NCBI RefSeq assembly: GCF_023169965.1
Contig: NZ_AP025592.1
Coordinates: 496,001 to 560,000 of the forward strand
DNA: 64,000 bases
Direction: 5' to 3'
From: Anaeromyxobacter paludicola
Lineage (GTDB): Bacteria > Myxococcota > Myxococcia > Myxococcales > Anaeromyxobacteraceae
In this document: positions 28,801 to 39,900 of the stretch, piece by piece
Layout of the letters: the number at the start of each line of letters is the position of its first letter
Position numbering within the stretch: position 1 is the first letter of the stretch
The notes under the pieces: model-generated
The model's input: only the letters and a program-made list of their open reading frames with translations
What the model was told of the DNA's origin: nothing
Databases searched by the model: none
Translations under genes and position numbers: made by a program

Positions 28801-28889
28801 GGCGGCGCCGCTTCCGCCCGACCGGCGGCCGCCGACCTGGGCCGCAGCCCTCCCTCCCACCGGCGACCGCCGAGAGAGGCAGCATCCCT

Positions 28890-28914
28890 CCCTCCCCACC
28901 GGCGGTGGGGAGGG
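28890..28914 (+). terminator. Hairpin downstream of acs
   Basis: CCCTCCCCACC (28890-28900) and GGTGGGGAGGG (28904-28914) form a perfect 11-bp stem with a GGC loop, about 90 bp after the acs stop. No T-run follows. The surrounding 28801-28951 also contains several near-copies of CCCTCC and ACCGGCG, so it may be a dispersed palindromic repeat rather than a dedicated terminator. Confidence 0.5.
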
Positions 28915-28951
28915 CCGGGTAGGGGCGGCCCGTTGTACACTCCCGGCCCCC

Positions 28952-29704
28952 ATGCACGCCCACACCCGCGCCTTCCCGGTCCACAGCTACGAGGTGGACG
29001 CCTTCGGCGAGCTGACCGCGCCGTCGCTCGCCGGCTACCTGCAGGAGATCGCCGGCAACCACGCGAGCGCGCTCGGCTGGAGCCTCCCCGAGCTGATGCG
29101 GCAGGGGCTGACGTGGGTGCTGGCGCGCCAGCGCGTCGAGGTCGCGGCGTCGATCCGGGCGGGCGACGTCCTCGAGGTCACCACCTGGCCCTCCGGGCTC
29201 GACCGGCTCGCGGCGCTGCGCGACTTCCGCGTGCGCCGGCAGCGCGACGGCCTGGAGGTGGCCCGGGCGGTGAGCCAGTGGTTCGTGCTCGACCTCGAGA
29301 CCCGCCGCCCGGTGCGGCCGGAGCGGGTGGTGACCGAGGTGCCGGCGGACCTGCCGCCGCACGTCTTCGCGCCGCCCCCGGCCCGGCTCCCGGCGCTCGA
29401 GGGCGGGCACGAGGAGAAGCGCTTCCGGACCCGCTTCTCCGACATCGACGTGAACCAGCACGTGAACAACCTGTCCTACGTGGCCTGGGCGCTCGAGTCG
29501 GTGCCGGAGGAGACCTGGCGCCGGCAGCGGCTCGCCGCGCTCGACGTGCAGTTCCTGGCCGAGTGCCACTACGGCGCGGCGGTGCTCTCGCGGACCGCCG
29601 CGGCCGGGCAGGGGGTGTTCCGGCACGCCATCGTGCGCGAGGAGGACGGGCGCGAGCTGGCCCGCCTCGAGACCGACTGGCTCCCGCGCGCCGGCCCGGC
29701 GTAG
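28952..29704 (+). CDS. Acyl-ACP thioesterase-like protein (double hot-dog)
   Basis: A 250-residue cytoplasmic protein of the FatA-type thioesterase family, which releases fatty acids from acyl carrier protein. It consists of two hot-dog halves: the first runs from residue ~5 to 125 (Y-E-V-D-A-F-G-E-L-T-A, then Y-L-Q-E-I-A-G-N-H-A), and the second begins near 145 with F-R-T-R-F-S-D-I-D-V-N-Q-H-V-N-N. The latter carries the conserved Asp, Asn and His of the active site. The start at 28952 fits the first strand; no strong ribosome-binding sequence is visible. It is convergent with the small membrane protein at 29723. Chain-length preference and whether the acyl group sits on ACP or CoA cannot be told. 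Confidence 0.82.
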   Translation: MHAHTRAFPVHSYEVDAFGELTAPSLAGYLQEIAGNHASALGWSLPELMRQGLTWVLARQRVEVAASIRAGDVLEVTTWPSGLDRLAALRDFRVRRQRDGLEVARAVSQWFVLDLETRRPVRPERVVTEVPADLPPHVFAPPPARLPALEGGHEEKRFRTRFSDIDVNQHVNNLSYVAWALESVPEETWRRQRLAALDVQFLAECHYGAAVLSRTAAAGQGVFRHAIVREEDGRELARLETDWLPRAGPA

Positions 29705-29722
29705 CGCCGGCGCGGGCCCCGC

Positions 29723-29878
29723 TCAAGGGCGGGGGCGCGGATCCGCGAGGCGGTCCCGCTGCTCCTGGCGCCGCTCCCAGGCGTCGAGCACCTTCGGCAC
29801 CGTGAACGGCACCACGAGACAGATGGCGATGACGGCGATGGCCCAGCGGATCAGGCCGGCGTCTGCGAGCTGTTCCAT
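29723..29878 (-). CDS. Small single-helix membrane protein (51 aa)
   Basis: The minus strand encodes a 51-residue protein starting M-E-Q-L-A-D-A-G-L-I. A hydrophobic helix of about 20 residues (W-A-I-A-V-I-A-I-C-L-V-V-P-F) is followed by a charged tail (A-W-E-R-R-Q-E-Q-R-D-R) and a Pro/Arg-rich end. A GGGGGGAAAG ribosome-binding sequence sits 6 bp before the ATG, and the stop lies 18 bp from the convergent thioesterase stop. The topology resembles small subunits or assembly factors of membrane complexes, but no family is recognised. It would be missed at the usual minimum gene length. Confidence 0.6.
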   Translation of the reverse strand: MEQLADAGLIRWAIAVIAICLVVPFTVPKVLDAWERRQEQRDRLADPRPRP

Positions 29879-30045
29879 GCGGCGCTTTCCCCCCGGATGC
29901 GCGCGGTTGACGACCCATCTCTACGGCCGGATACGGACACGCCCGGCCGCGACGGCGCCACTGTACGCCTGCGCGCCGGAGGAGTCGCGCTCTTTCCCGC
30001 CGCGGGGCGGCCGCAAACCCTCGGCACGAAAGCTGTAATGACGCG

Positions 30046-30087
30046 CCAAAAAGGAACGCCGGCGCGGGCACGAGGCCCGGCCGGCGT
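30046..30087 (-). terminator. Rho-independent terminator of the Tsx-like porin gene
   Basis: On the minus strand ACGCCGGC (30087-30080) pairs perfectly with GCCGGCGT (30063-30056), with inner GC pairing, and is followed by TTCCTTTTT (30055-30047). It lies about 40 bp beyond the porin stop codon. It is the clearest intrinsic terminator in the window. Confidence 0.85.
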
Positions 30088-30126
30088 CGGTGCGCGCGCG
30101 GTCTTCCAGCCGCGCTCGCTAGCGGA

Positions 30127-30906
30127 CTAGTTGAAGTTCCACTGCAGCATCGCCTGCGGGACCTGCTCGTCGCCGTGGGTCTTGTTGAAGTGCAGGTAGT
30201 ACTCGCAGCCGGCGTAGAGCTTGCCGGCCTTGCCGCCGAACGGGGCGAGCACGTCCACGAGGAGCTCGGGCTGGGCGAGCACGTCCACGCCGTCGAGCGA
30301 GTTGTCGCCGTTGCCGTCCTTCTTCCAGCCCTGGACGTCCACGAAGCCGGTGAAGAGGAAGGGCACCGGGCCGATGTTGAAGGGCAGGGTCCAGAACGGG
30401 CTCACCTGGAAGGTGTCGTGCAGGTACTGATCGTACTTGTAGTAGACGTTGACGCCGACCACGCCGGGGATGGGGAGGTCGAGGTCGCCGCCGAGGCCGC
30501 CGAGGTAGCCGAAGTAGCCGCTGCCCAGGTTGAGCTCGGCCGCGGGGCCGAAGTTCTTGAAGCCCGGCATCTTGAAGCCGAGGAGCTTGGTGGCGTCGAG
30601 GCGGGGGTGCCACTCGCCGTAGGCCTTGGCGCGATCGTAGTCGTGCGCGGTGCCCGAGAAGTCGAGGAAGTTGCCGCGGTACAGGTCGACGAAGAAGAAG
30701 TTGTCGCCGTACGCCCAGGTGCTGAAGTGGTTGATGGTGACGGTGGTCATCGCCCCCGAGCTGGTGTTGTAGCCGAGGGTCTTGTCGTGGAAGTTCCAGC
30801 CCTGCAGCAGCTGGACGTTGGTGGTCGAGAAGTCGGCGCGGGCGGCCGGGGCGGCGAGAACGGCGGCGAGCGCGAGCACGCGCAGCGGGACGGCGAGACG
30901 GTTCAC
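30127..30906 (-). CDS. Tsx/OmpK-like outer-membrane channel protein
   Basis: A 259-residue exported protein. A signal peptide covers residues 1-24 (cleavage after A-A-R-A). The mature part begins D-F-S-T-T-N-V-Q-L-L-Q-G-W-N-F and alternates hydrophobic and polar residues as a beta barrel, ending in the strand Q-A-M-L-Q-W-N-F-N. Segments F-F-F-V-D-L-Y-R-G-N-F-L-D-F and Y-G-E-W-H-P-R-L-D match the Tsx/OmpK nucleoside-channel family (also called DUF5020-like). It probably lets nucleosides or other small solutes through the outer membrane. It is a single gene with its own terminator and a plausible promoter on the minus strand (TGGACA, 16 bp, TACGCT at about 30930-30960). It is divergent from the LolD-like gene. 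Confidence 0.78.
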   Translation of the reverse strand: MNRLAVPLRVLALAAVLAAPAARADFSTTNVQLLQGWNFHDKTLGYNTSSGAMTTVTINHFSTWAYGDNFFFVDLYRGNFLDFSGTAHDYDRAKAYGEWHPRLDATKLLGFKMPGFKNFGPAAELNLGSGYFGYLGGLGGDLDLPIPGVVGVNVYYKYDQYLHDTFQVSPFWTLPFNIGPVPFLFTGFVDVQGWKKDGNGDNSLDGVDVLAQPELLVDVLAPFGGKAGKLYAGCEYYLHFNKTHGDEQVPQAMLQWNFN

Positions 30907-31066
30907 GGTGACCCTCCTCCTGGGGTGTGGGGCGCGAAGCGTACCGTTTGGGGTTCAACTGTCCAGCAGGATCTGAAATCCCACCCTTGACTACATGACG
31001 TAAAGTGAAGCCCGCCCCGTCGGTCGGGCGTCCGCGGCCCGGTCGCGCTATGAAGGCGAGCGCCCC

Positions 31067-31743
<677 letters not shown>

Positions 31744-31747
<4 letters not shown>

Positions 31748-34275
31748 GGGGCTACTTCGCCGCGGCGCTGCGCGCCCAGCTCGCCGCCGGCCGCGCCCTG
31801 TTCCTGCTCTCGGTGGCCGGCGTGGCGCTCGGTGTCGGGGCGGTGCTCTCGATCCAGATCCTGAACCAGAGCGCGCTCGGCGCCTTCGCCGGCGGCGTCC
31901 GCGCGGTCTCCGGCGAGGCCGACCTGCAGATCCTGCCGCGCGGCCCGTGGCTCCCGGACGAGGTGGTGGCGCGGGCCCTCGAGGCGCGCGGGGTGCGCGC
32001 CGCCCTGCCGATCTGGCGCGCCGAGGTGGAGGTGGAGGGCGCGCCCGGCGGGCTCATGCTGGAGCTGGTCGGGACCGACCTCCTGGCGCCGGTCCGGGTG
32101 CCGTGGCGGCTCCCCGCGGGCGGGATCGCGGCGGCCCTCTCGCGCCCGGGCTGGGTGGCGGTGACGCCGGCCCTGGCCGCCGAGCGCGGCTGGCGCGAGG
32201 GGAGCCGCCTCGACGTCACGCTCGGCTCGCGCCGGGTCGGGCTCGAGGTGGGCGCGCTCGTGGACTTCCAGAAGCTCTCGCCGCTCGCCTCGCGGCGGCT
32301 CGCGGTGATGGACGTCGCCCAGGCCCAGGGCCTGTTCGGCGCCCGCGGCCGGCTGCACCAGGTGGATCTCCTCGCCGAGCCCGGGGCCGACCGGGCCGGC
32401 CTGGCGCGACGGCTCGCCGAGCGGCTCGGCCCGGCCGTGCGCGTCGCGCCGCCCGAGCAGCGGCAGGCCGACGCCGCCGGCCTCCTCGCCGCCTTCCGGC
32501 TCAACCTCACCGCCCTGTCGCTCATCTCGCTCTTCGTGGGCGGCTTCCTGGTCTACGCCACCACCCGGGCCGCCCTGTCGCGGCGGCGCGAGGAGCTCGG
32601 GCTGCTCCGCGCGCTCGGCGCCACCCGCGGCCAGGTGCTCTCGCTGGTGCTCGGCGAGGCGGCGCTGCTGGGGCTCCTCGGCACCGCGGCCGGCCTGCCG
32701 CTCGGGTGGCTCGCGGCGCGCGCCAACGTGGGCGCGGTGAGCGCCACGCTCCAGAACGTCTACCTGCTCGAGGGGATCGAGGCGATCGAGGTCTCCCCCT
32801 GGCTCTACCTGCTCGCGGTGGCGATGGGGCTCGCCGGGGCGATCGCCGGCGCGCTGCTCCCCGGGCTCGAGGTGGCGCGGCGCGATCCCCGGGCGCTGCT
32901 CGCGCCGCCGCGGCTCGACCCGGCCGGCGGGGCGCGCGGGCAGGGCGCGCTGGCGCTCGCCGGGTGGGGCCTCGCCGCGCTCGCCTGGGCCTGGCAGGCC
33001 ACGCTCGGCCGCGCGCTCCGCCCGTCCGGCTTCGTGCTCGCGGCCGCGCTGCTCGTGGCGGTCCCGCTCACCGCCCCGTGGCTCCTCGCACGCGCCGCGC
33101 GGCTCGGCCGGCCCCGGCGCCTCTCGCTCGCCTACGGGCTGCGGACGGTGGGCGGGCGCGCCGGCGCCGCGGCGGTCTCGGCGGCGGCCCTGGCGGTCGC
33201 GGTGAGCATGGCGGCCGGCGTGACGGTGATGATCGGCAGCTTCCGCCGCACCGTCGAGACCTGGCTCGACGACACGCTGCGGGCCGACGTCTACGTGACG
33301 AGCCCGTCCTGGCGCCGCGCCCGCAGCGAGGCCGGGCTCGACCCGGCGCTGGTGGAGGCGCTCTCGCGGGCGCCGGGGGTGGTGGCCGCCGATCGGCTGC
33401 GGCAGGTGCAGGTGGAGGCGGCCGGGCGGCGCATCTCGCTGTCGGGCTTCGACGCCGGGCTGCCGCAGTCGGCCGGCCGGGTGCGGCTCGTGGAGGGACG
33501 GCCCGAGCCGGCGCTGCGCGAGGTCCGCGACGCCGGCGCGGCGCTCGTCTCCGAGCCGCTCTCGCGCAAGGCGGGGCTCCACCCCGGCGACGTCCTCCCG
33601 GTGGTCACGCCGCGCGGCGCGGTCCCGGTCCGGATCGCCGGGGTCTACTCCGACTACGGCAACGAGGGGGGCGCGGCCCTGGTCTCGCTGCCGCGGCTCG
33701 CGCAGCTCTTCGGGCCGGGCGCGGTGTCGAACGTGGCGCTCTACCTCGGCCCCGGCGCCGATCCCGAGCGCGAGGTGGACCTCCTGAAGCGCCGCTTCGC
33801 CGGGGTGCCGCTCCTCGTCCGCTCCAACCGGACGCTCCGGACCGAGGTGCTCGCCATCTTCGAGCAGACCTTCGCCGTGACCCGGCTGCTCCAGGGGGTG
33901 AGCCTGGTCATCGCCGCCGCCGGCATCACGCTCTCGCTGCTCGTGCTGGCGCGCGAGCGGGCGGCGGAGCTCGCGCTCTACCGGGCGCTCGGGGCGACGC
34001 GCGGCCAGCTCTTCCTGGTCTTCCTCGGGCGCGGTCTCGGCATCGCCTGCGGCGGGCTCGTCCTCGGCGCGCTCGGCGGCGCCGGGCTGGCGCTCGTCCT
34101 GGTGCGGCTCGTGAACCGCGCCTGGTTCGGCTGGACCATCGCCCTGTCCTGGCCGGCCGGGGCCCTCGGGGCCCAGGCGCTCACCGTGCTCGCGGCGGCG
34201 GCGCTCGCGAGCCTCTACCCGGCGGCGCGGGCGAGCCGCACCCCTGCCGCGGAGCTCTCGCGCGATGCGCTCTAG
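31744..34275 (+). CDS. FtsX-family ABC permease (double FtsX, MacB-like)
   Basis: An 843-residue inner-membrane permease with an N-terminal anchor helix (about residues 17-37) and a large external MacB-PCD-like domain. A first FtsX core of three helices follows near 255-390 (motif L-L-R-A-L-G-A-T-R-G-Q-V-L). A pair of helices lies near 400-450, then a second external domain and a second FtsX core near 715-830 (L-Y-R-A-L-G-A-T-R-G-Q-L-F). The duplicated R-A-L-G-A-T-R-G-Q signature is diagnostic. It partners the ATPase before it; the GTG start overlaps that gene by 4 bp. The next gene begins 11 bp inside its 3' end. Such proteins move lipoproteins or lipids between the inner membrane and the periplasm. 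Confidence 0.9.
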
Positions 34276-35398
34276 GTCCGCCCTCGCCCTCGGGGCGGCC
34301 GGGCTCCTCGCGGCCGCGGTCGCCGCCGCCGGCGCGGACCCCGCCTTCCGGCTCGCCGCGCCGGGGTACGCGTGGTCCTTCCCGCGCGACCACTCCACCC
34401 ACCCCGGCTACCGGAACGAGTGGTGGTACTTCACCGGCCAGCTCGCGGCCGAGGGCGAGCCCGCGCGCCGCTTCGGCTACCAGCTCACGCTCTTCCGCGT
34501 CGGGCTCGTCCCCGAGCGGCCGCCGTTCGACTCCGCCTGGTCCGCCGCCAACCTCGCCATGGGGCACGCCGCCCTGAGCGAGCTCTCCGCCGGGCGGCAC
34601 CGCTTCTCCGAGGTGCTCGCCCGCGAGACCCCGTTCCTCGGCGGGTTCCCGCCCTTCCCGGATCCGCTCCTCGCCTGGGTGCGGGCGCCGTCGGGGACCG
34701 AAGGGCGCTGGACGGTCCGCCGCGAGGGCGACGGCTTCGCGCTCGCCATGGAGGACCGGGCGCAGGGCTTCGCGCTCCGGCTCTCGGCCCGGCCGCGCAA
34801 GCCGGTCGTGCTGCAGGGGCCGGGCGGGCTCTCGGTCAAGTCGGCCGCGCCCGGGCACGCCAGCCTCTACTACAGCCTGACCCGGCTCGAGACCTCGGGA
34901 GAGCTCGAGGTGGACGGCCGCCGCTACCGGGTGGCGGGGGAGAGCTGGATGGACAAGGAGGTCGGCTCGTCCCAGCTCGGGCCGGGGCAGGTGGGCTGGG
35001 ACTGGTTCAGCCTGCAGCTCGCCGACGGGCGCGACCTCATGCTCTACGCGCTCCGGCGGGCCGACGGGAGCGTGGACTTCGCGAGCGCCACGCTGGTGGA
35101 CGCCGCCGGCCGGCCGCGCTGGCTCGCCCCGGGCGAGTGGAGCGCGCGCAGCGACGGCCGCTGGAGGAGCCCGGCCACCGGCGCCGACTACCCCGCCGGC
35201 TGGCGGGTCGAGGTGCCGGGGGAGGGCATTCGACTCACGGTGACGCCGCTCCTCGCCGACCAGGAGAACCGGGCCCGGGCCGGCGGGCTCTTCTACTGGG
35301 AGGGGGCCGTGAGCCTCTCGGGGGACGGGGGCCGCCCGGCGGGGCAGGGGTACGTCGAGCTCACCGGGTACGGGCGGGAGAACCGCCCACCGCTCTAG
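34265..35398 (+). CDS. CrtC/AttH-type lipocalin-like secreted hydrolase
   Basis: A 377-residue exported protein with a signal peptide (residues 1-24, hydrophobic A-L-G-A-A-G-L-L-A-A-A-V-A-A-A). Family signatures are F-P-R-D-H-S-T-H-P (about 41) and N-E-W-W-Y-F-T-G (about 53), then G-Y-Q-L-T-L-F-R. In the C-terminal half, G-E-S-W-M-D-K-E-V-G-S-S-Q-L (about 228) and G-W-D-W-F-S-L-Q-L are present. This is the double-lipocalin fold of hydroxyneurosporene hydratase (CrtC) and AttH proteins. In many bacteria the gene follows a LolD-FtsX pair exactly as here, so it is likely a periplasmic partner of the exporter rather than a carotenoid enzyme; no other carotenoid genes are in the window. It overlaps the permease gene by 11 bp. 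Confidence 0.88.
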   Translation: MRSRSALALGAAGLLAAAVAAAGADPAFRLAAPGYAWSFPRDHSTHPGYRNEWWYFTGQLAAEGEPARRFGYQLTLFRVGLVPERPPFDSAWSAANLAMGHAALSELSAGRHRFSEVLARETPFLGGFPPFPDPLLAWVRAPSGTEGRWTVRREGDGFALAMEDRAQGFALRLSARPRKPVVLQGPGGLSVKSAAPGHASLYYSLTRLETSGELEVDGRRYRVAGESWMDKEVGSSQLGPGQVGWDWFSLQLADGRDLMLYALRRADGSVDFASATLVDAAGRPRWLAPGEWSARSDGRWRSPATGADYPAGWRVEVPGEGIRLTVTPLLADQENRARAGGLFYWEGAVSLSGDGGRPAGQGYVELTGYGRENRPPL

Positions 35399-35459
35399 CG
35401 GGTCCGCCCCTCCCCACCTTCGATGGGACCTCGCGCCCGGCGCGCCCTAGACTCGTGCC

Positions 35460-36995
35460 ATGGTCCTCGACATCGACCGGAGCGCGCCCTCGGAGGGCGC
35501 CCGCCGGCTGTTCCTGCCGGAGTACGACCGGCTCGACGCCACCGCCCTCGCCGAGCTCGTGGCGCGCCGGGAGGTCACCCCGGCCGAGCTCCTCGAGGCC
35601 GCCATCGCGCGCGTGGAGGCGCGGAACCCGGCGCTGAACGCGGTGGTGGGGCGGCACGACGAGGAGGCGCGCGCGGTGGCGCGGGGGCCGCTGCCCGGCG
35701 GGCCGTTCCGCGGGGTGCCGTTCCTGCTGAAGGACTTCCTCGGGTTCAAGAAGGGCTGGCCCCAGACCGCCTCGTCCCGCCTCTTCGAGAAGGCGGTCGC
35801 GCCGGAGGACAGCGAGATCGTGCGCCGCTTCCGGCGGGCGGGGCTGGTGCTCTTCGGCCAGACCAACACGCCGGAGCTCGCCATCCACGCCTTCACCGAG
35901 TCGCGCCTGCGCGGCACCTGCCGCAACCCCTGGGATCCGGACTTCACCCCCGGCGGCTCGTCGGGCGGCTCGGCGGCGGCGGTGGCGGCGCGGATGGTCC
36001 CCATGGCCCACGCCAACGACGGCGGCGGCTCCATCCGCATCCCGGCCTCGTGCTGCGGGCTCTTCGGCCTCAAGCCCACCCGCGGGCGGGTCTCCTTCGC
36101 GCCGTTCTTCGGCGACGTGCTCTTCGGGTTCGTGCAGGAGCTGGCGGTTACGCGGAGCGTGCGCGACGCCGCCGCGCTGCTCGACGCGGTCGCGGGGCCG
36201 ATGCCCGGCGATCCCTACGCCGCGCCGCCCCCGGCCCGCCCCTTCCGCGAGGAGGCGGGCGCGCCGCCCGGCCGGCTCCGGATCGCGTTCACCACGCGGT
36301 CGCTCTTCGGCCACTCGACGTCGCCGGAGTGCCGGGCGGCGGTGGAGGCGGCGGCGGGGCTGCTCGCCTCGCTCGGGCACGACGTCGAGGAGGCCCACCC
36401 GCCGTTCGCGCGCGACGCCCTGGTCCGCGCCTACCTGGTGGCGCTCTCGGCGAGCATCCGGGCCGACCTGGAGGAGCTGGCGGTGCGCGCCGGCCAGCGG
36501 CTCGACCCGTCGCGGCTCGAGCCCGAGACCTGGGCCCTCGCCGTCGCCGGCCGCGTGCTCCGGGCCGACGCGGTGGCCTGGGCCCGGACCGAGACCCAGC
36601 GGGCCGCGCGCGAGCTCGCCGGCTTCTTCGCCGTGCACGATCTCCTGCTCACGCCGACGCTCGCCCACCCGCCGGCGCGGACCGGGGCCTTCCAGCTCAG
36701 GCCCATCGAGCGGCTCGGCCTCGCGGCCATGCGCCGGCTGCCCTCGCGCCCGTTCGTGGAGCTGCTGCTCGAGAGCATCTCGGCCAAGTCCTTCGAGGCG
36801 ACCGGCAACACCATGCTCTTCAACCAGACCGGCCAGCCGGCCGCCTCGATCCCGCTCCACTGGAGCGGCGCCGGCCTGCCCATCGGCGTGCAGCTCGCCG
36901 CCCGGTTCGGGGACGAGGCGACGCTGCTCCGGGTGGCCGCCCAGCTCGAGGAGGCGCGCCCCTGGGCCGGGCGCGTCCCGCCTATCGCGGCGTAG
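35460..36995 (+). CDS. Amidase (amidase-signature family)
   Basis: A 511-residue cytoplasmic amide hydrolase. The catalytic Ser-cisSer-Lys triad is visible: Lys in F-L-L-K-D-F near residue 91, the cis-Ser within T-P-G-G-S-S-G-G-S near 165, and the nucleophile Ser in [12 protein letters not shown] near 190. The region [12 protein letters not shown] follows, and the C-terminus has the usual [13 protein letters not shown] and G-V-Q-L-A-A-R-F-G segments. Length and order are normal for the family (GatA-like fold), but it lacks partner gat genes, so it is a stand-alone amidase of unknown substrate. The 3' end overlaps the convergent chemoreceptor gene by 14 bp. Confidence 0.9.
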   Translation: MVLDIDRSAPSEGARRLFLPEYDRLDATALAELVARREVTPAELLEAAIARVEARNPALNAVVGRHDEEARAVARGPLPGGPFRGVPFLLKDFLGFKKGWPQTASSRLFEKAVAPEDSEIVRRFRRAGLVLFGQTNTPELAIHAFTESRLRGTCRNPWDPDFTPGGSSGGSAAAVAARMVPMAHANDGGGSIRIPASCCGLFGLKPTRGRVSFAPFFGDVLFGFVQELAVTRSVRDAAALLDAVAGPMPGDPYAAPPPARPFREEAGAPPGRLRIAFTTRSLFGHSTSPECRAAVEAAAGLLASLGHDVEEAHPPFARDALVRAYLVALSASIRADLEELAVRAGQRLDPSRLEPETWALAVAGRVLRADAVAWARTETQRAARELAGFFAVHDLLLTPTLAHPPARTGAFQLRPIERLGLAAMRRLPSRPFVELLLESISAKSFEATGNTMLFNQTGQPAASIPLHWSGAGLPIGVQLAARFGDEATLLRVAAQLEEARPWAGRVPPIAA

Positions 36996-39900
36996 CGCGG
37001 GCCTCGAGCGCCCGCGGCGCCCGCCGGCGCTTCGCCTCCGCGCCGCCCTCGAGCCGGAACTCCGCCACCATGCCGGCCAGCTCGGCGGCCTGCCCCGAGA
37101 GCTCCCCGGCCGCCGAGGAGGACTCCTCGGCGCTGGCGGCGTTCTGCATGGTGACCTTCTCCACCTCCGCGACCGCGCGGTTCACCTCGTCGAGCGCCTG
37201 CACCTGCGCCTGCGCCGCCGCCGAGATGCCCGCCACCACCTCGCCCACGCGCCCGACGGATCCCACGATCCCGGCGAGCCGGCTGCTCACCTCGGCGGCG
37301 GTGCTCTCGCCCTCGGCGGCCTGCTTCACCGACTCCACGATGAGCGCCTCGGTCCGCTGCGCCGCCTCCTTGCTCCGGAGCGCGAGCGAGCGGACCTCCT
37401 CGGCGACGACCGCGAAGCTGCGCCCCGCCTCGCCGGCCCGGGCCGCCTCCACCGCGGCGTTGAGGGCGAGGAGGTTGGTCTGGAAGGCGATCTCGTTGAT
37501 GTCCTTGATGATCTGCGAGGTGCTCTCGGCGGCGGCGCGGATCTGGGCCATGGCCCCGGTCATCCGCTCCACCGCCTCGTTGCCCCCGCCCGCCTCGCGG
37601 CGCACGTCCTCCGCGAGCCGGGCCGCCTCGAGCGCCGAGGCGGTGCTCTGGCGGGCCTTGCCGGCCACCGCCTCCACCGACTCGGTGGCGCGCTCGAGCG
37701 TCGCCGCCTGGAGGGTGGCGCCGCTTGCGACCGACTGGCTCGACCCGGCGATCTGCTCGGCGGCGGAGGCCACCTGGTTCACCGACGACGCGACGTGCGC
37801 GAGGGCGTCGCGCAGCGCCTCGGCGGTGAGGTTCAGGGACTCCTTGAGGCGCGCGTGGTCGCCCTGGTACTCGCCGCCGACGCGCGCGGTGAGGTCGCGG
37901 CGGGCCAGCCGGTCGAGCACCCCGGTGGCCTCGTTGACCGGGGCCACCAGCGCCTCCACGGTCCGGTTCACGCCCTCGAGCACGGCCCGGTAGGCGCCCT
38001 GGCTCCGCTCGGCCGCGGCGCGCCGGGCCAGGTCGCCGCGGCTCGCGGCGGCGATGACGGCGTTCACCTCCTCGAGGAGGACGGCGAGCGCCTCGCCGGA
38101 GCGGTGCAGGTTCTCCTTGAGGACGCCGAAGTCGCCCGGCAGCTCCTCGGCGATGGGCGGCGGGAGCTCGCCCCGCGAGATCCGCTCGACGTACCGGGCG
38201 GCGACCTCGACGGGGCCGATCACCGCGTCGAGCGTGGCGTTGACGCCCTCGACGATGCGGCGGAAGTCGCCGCCGTGGCGGGTGGCGTCGGCGCGCGTCC
38301 CCAGCTTGCCGGCCACCGCCGCCCGGGCGAGCGCGCCGGCGTCCTCGACGAGCCGGTTCACCGCCCCGATGCAGCGGTTGAGGTCGTCGCGCAGCTCGTT
38401 GAAGCGGCCGGCGTACTCCGCGGTGATCGGGGCCGGGATCTCGCCGCGCGAGATGGCGTCCACCGCGGCGGCCGCGGCGGCGAGGGGCCCCGTCACCGCG
38501 TCGAGGGTGGCGTTCACGCCCTCGACCACCTTCCGGTACTCGCCCTGGTGGCCGGCGGGGTCGGCGCGCACCTCGAGCCGGCCCTCCACCGCCGCCTGGG
38601 CCAGGGCCTCCGCGTCGCTCACGAGGGCCCGGACCGAGGCGGTCGCCGCGTTGAGGTCGTCGCGGAGGTTGCGGTACTCGCCCGGCCAGTCCTCGGTGAT
38701 GGCGGCGGGGAGGTCGCCGCGGGCGATCCGGTCCACCACCGCGGCGGCGCTGCGGAGCGGGGCGACGAGCGCGTCGAGGGTCCGGTTCATGCCCTGGAGC
38801 ACCTGCGCGTAGGCGCCGGCGCAGACGCTGGCGTCGGCGCGGGCCGCCAGCCGGCCCTCCACCGCGGCCACCGTCAGCGCGCCCGTCTCGCCCACCATGG
38901 CCCGCAGCGCGGACTGCGCGCCGGCGAGGCTGCGGGTGAGCCGATCGTGCTCGGACCTCGGCGTGAGCGTCGCCCCGAGGTCGCCGGCCCCGATGGCCTC
39001 GGCGGCCCGGGCCGCCTCGCGCACGTAGCCCACTGTGGAGCGGAAGGAGTCGGCGAGCCGCCCGACCTCGTCGTCGGACCGGTAGGTGACCTCCTGCTCC
39101 ACGTCGCCCACCGCGATGCGCGCCGCGGCGGCGGCCATCTCCTCCACCGGGCGCGAGAGCCGGCGGGCGGCGGCGCTCGCGAAGAACCAGACGGCGGCGA
39201 GCAGGAGCGCGGCCAGCCCGAGCACCCAGAGGGCGGCCACGGTGAGCGCGCTGCCGGCGGCCTGCGCCGCCGAGGTGGCCTCGTCGACGTCCATGCCGGC
39301 CACGAGGACCCAGTCCCAGGGGGCGAAGTAGGTGGCCGCGGCGATCCGCTCCCGCTCCACGCCGGCCGCGTCCTTCGCGCGGAAGCGCTCCAGGCGCCCC
39401 CCGGCCTCGCCCCCGTCGCCGGAGAGCGCCGCGCCGACGAGCTCCTGCACCCAGGCGCGTCCGTTCGCGTCCTTCGCGTCCCAGAGCTCCTGCCCCTCGG
39501 CGCCCGGCTCGGGCGAGATGAGCACGCGGCCGCGGTCCTTGCCCTTGGCGCCGAACACCTGGACCGAGCCCGAGCGGCCGATGCGCGCGCGGGCCACGGC
39601 GCCGCGGATCGACTCGAGCCCGTCCTGGCGCACGCCGACGAAGAGCATCCCGGTGATCCGCCCCGCGGCGTCGCGCAGCGGCTCGTAGGCCGTGACGTAC
39701 CAGGCGTCCACCACGAAGGCGCGCCCCTCGAACGTCTGGCCCGCGAGCACCTTCGCGATCACCGGGTTCGGCTTGCCGTCCGGCTCGGTCGCCGGGATGA
39801 AGGTGCCGATGGCGCGCGAGCCGTCCTTGGCGAGGACGCTCGTCGCCACGCGCAGCATGTCGCCCCGCTCGTTCATGCGCTGGAACACGGTGGCCCGGCT

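Noticed and set aside
34265-35398. Carotenoid hydratase (CrtC proper)
   Set aside because: No carotenoid genes nearby, while the LolD-FtsX genes directly before it match the common AttH-type export arrangement.
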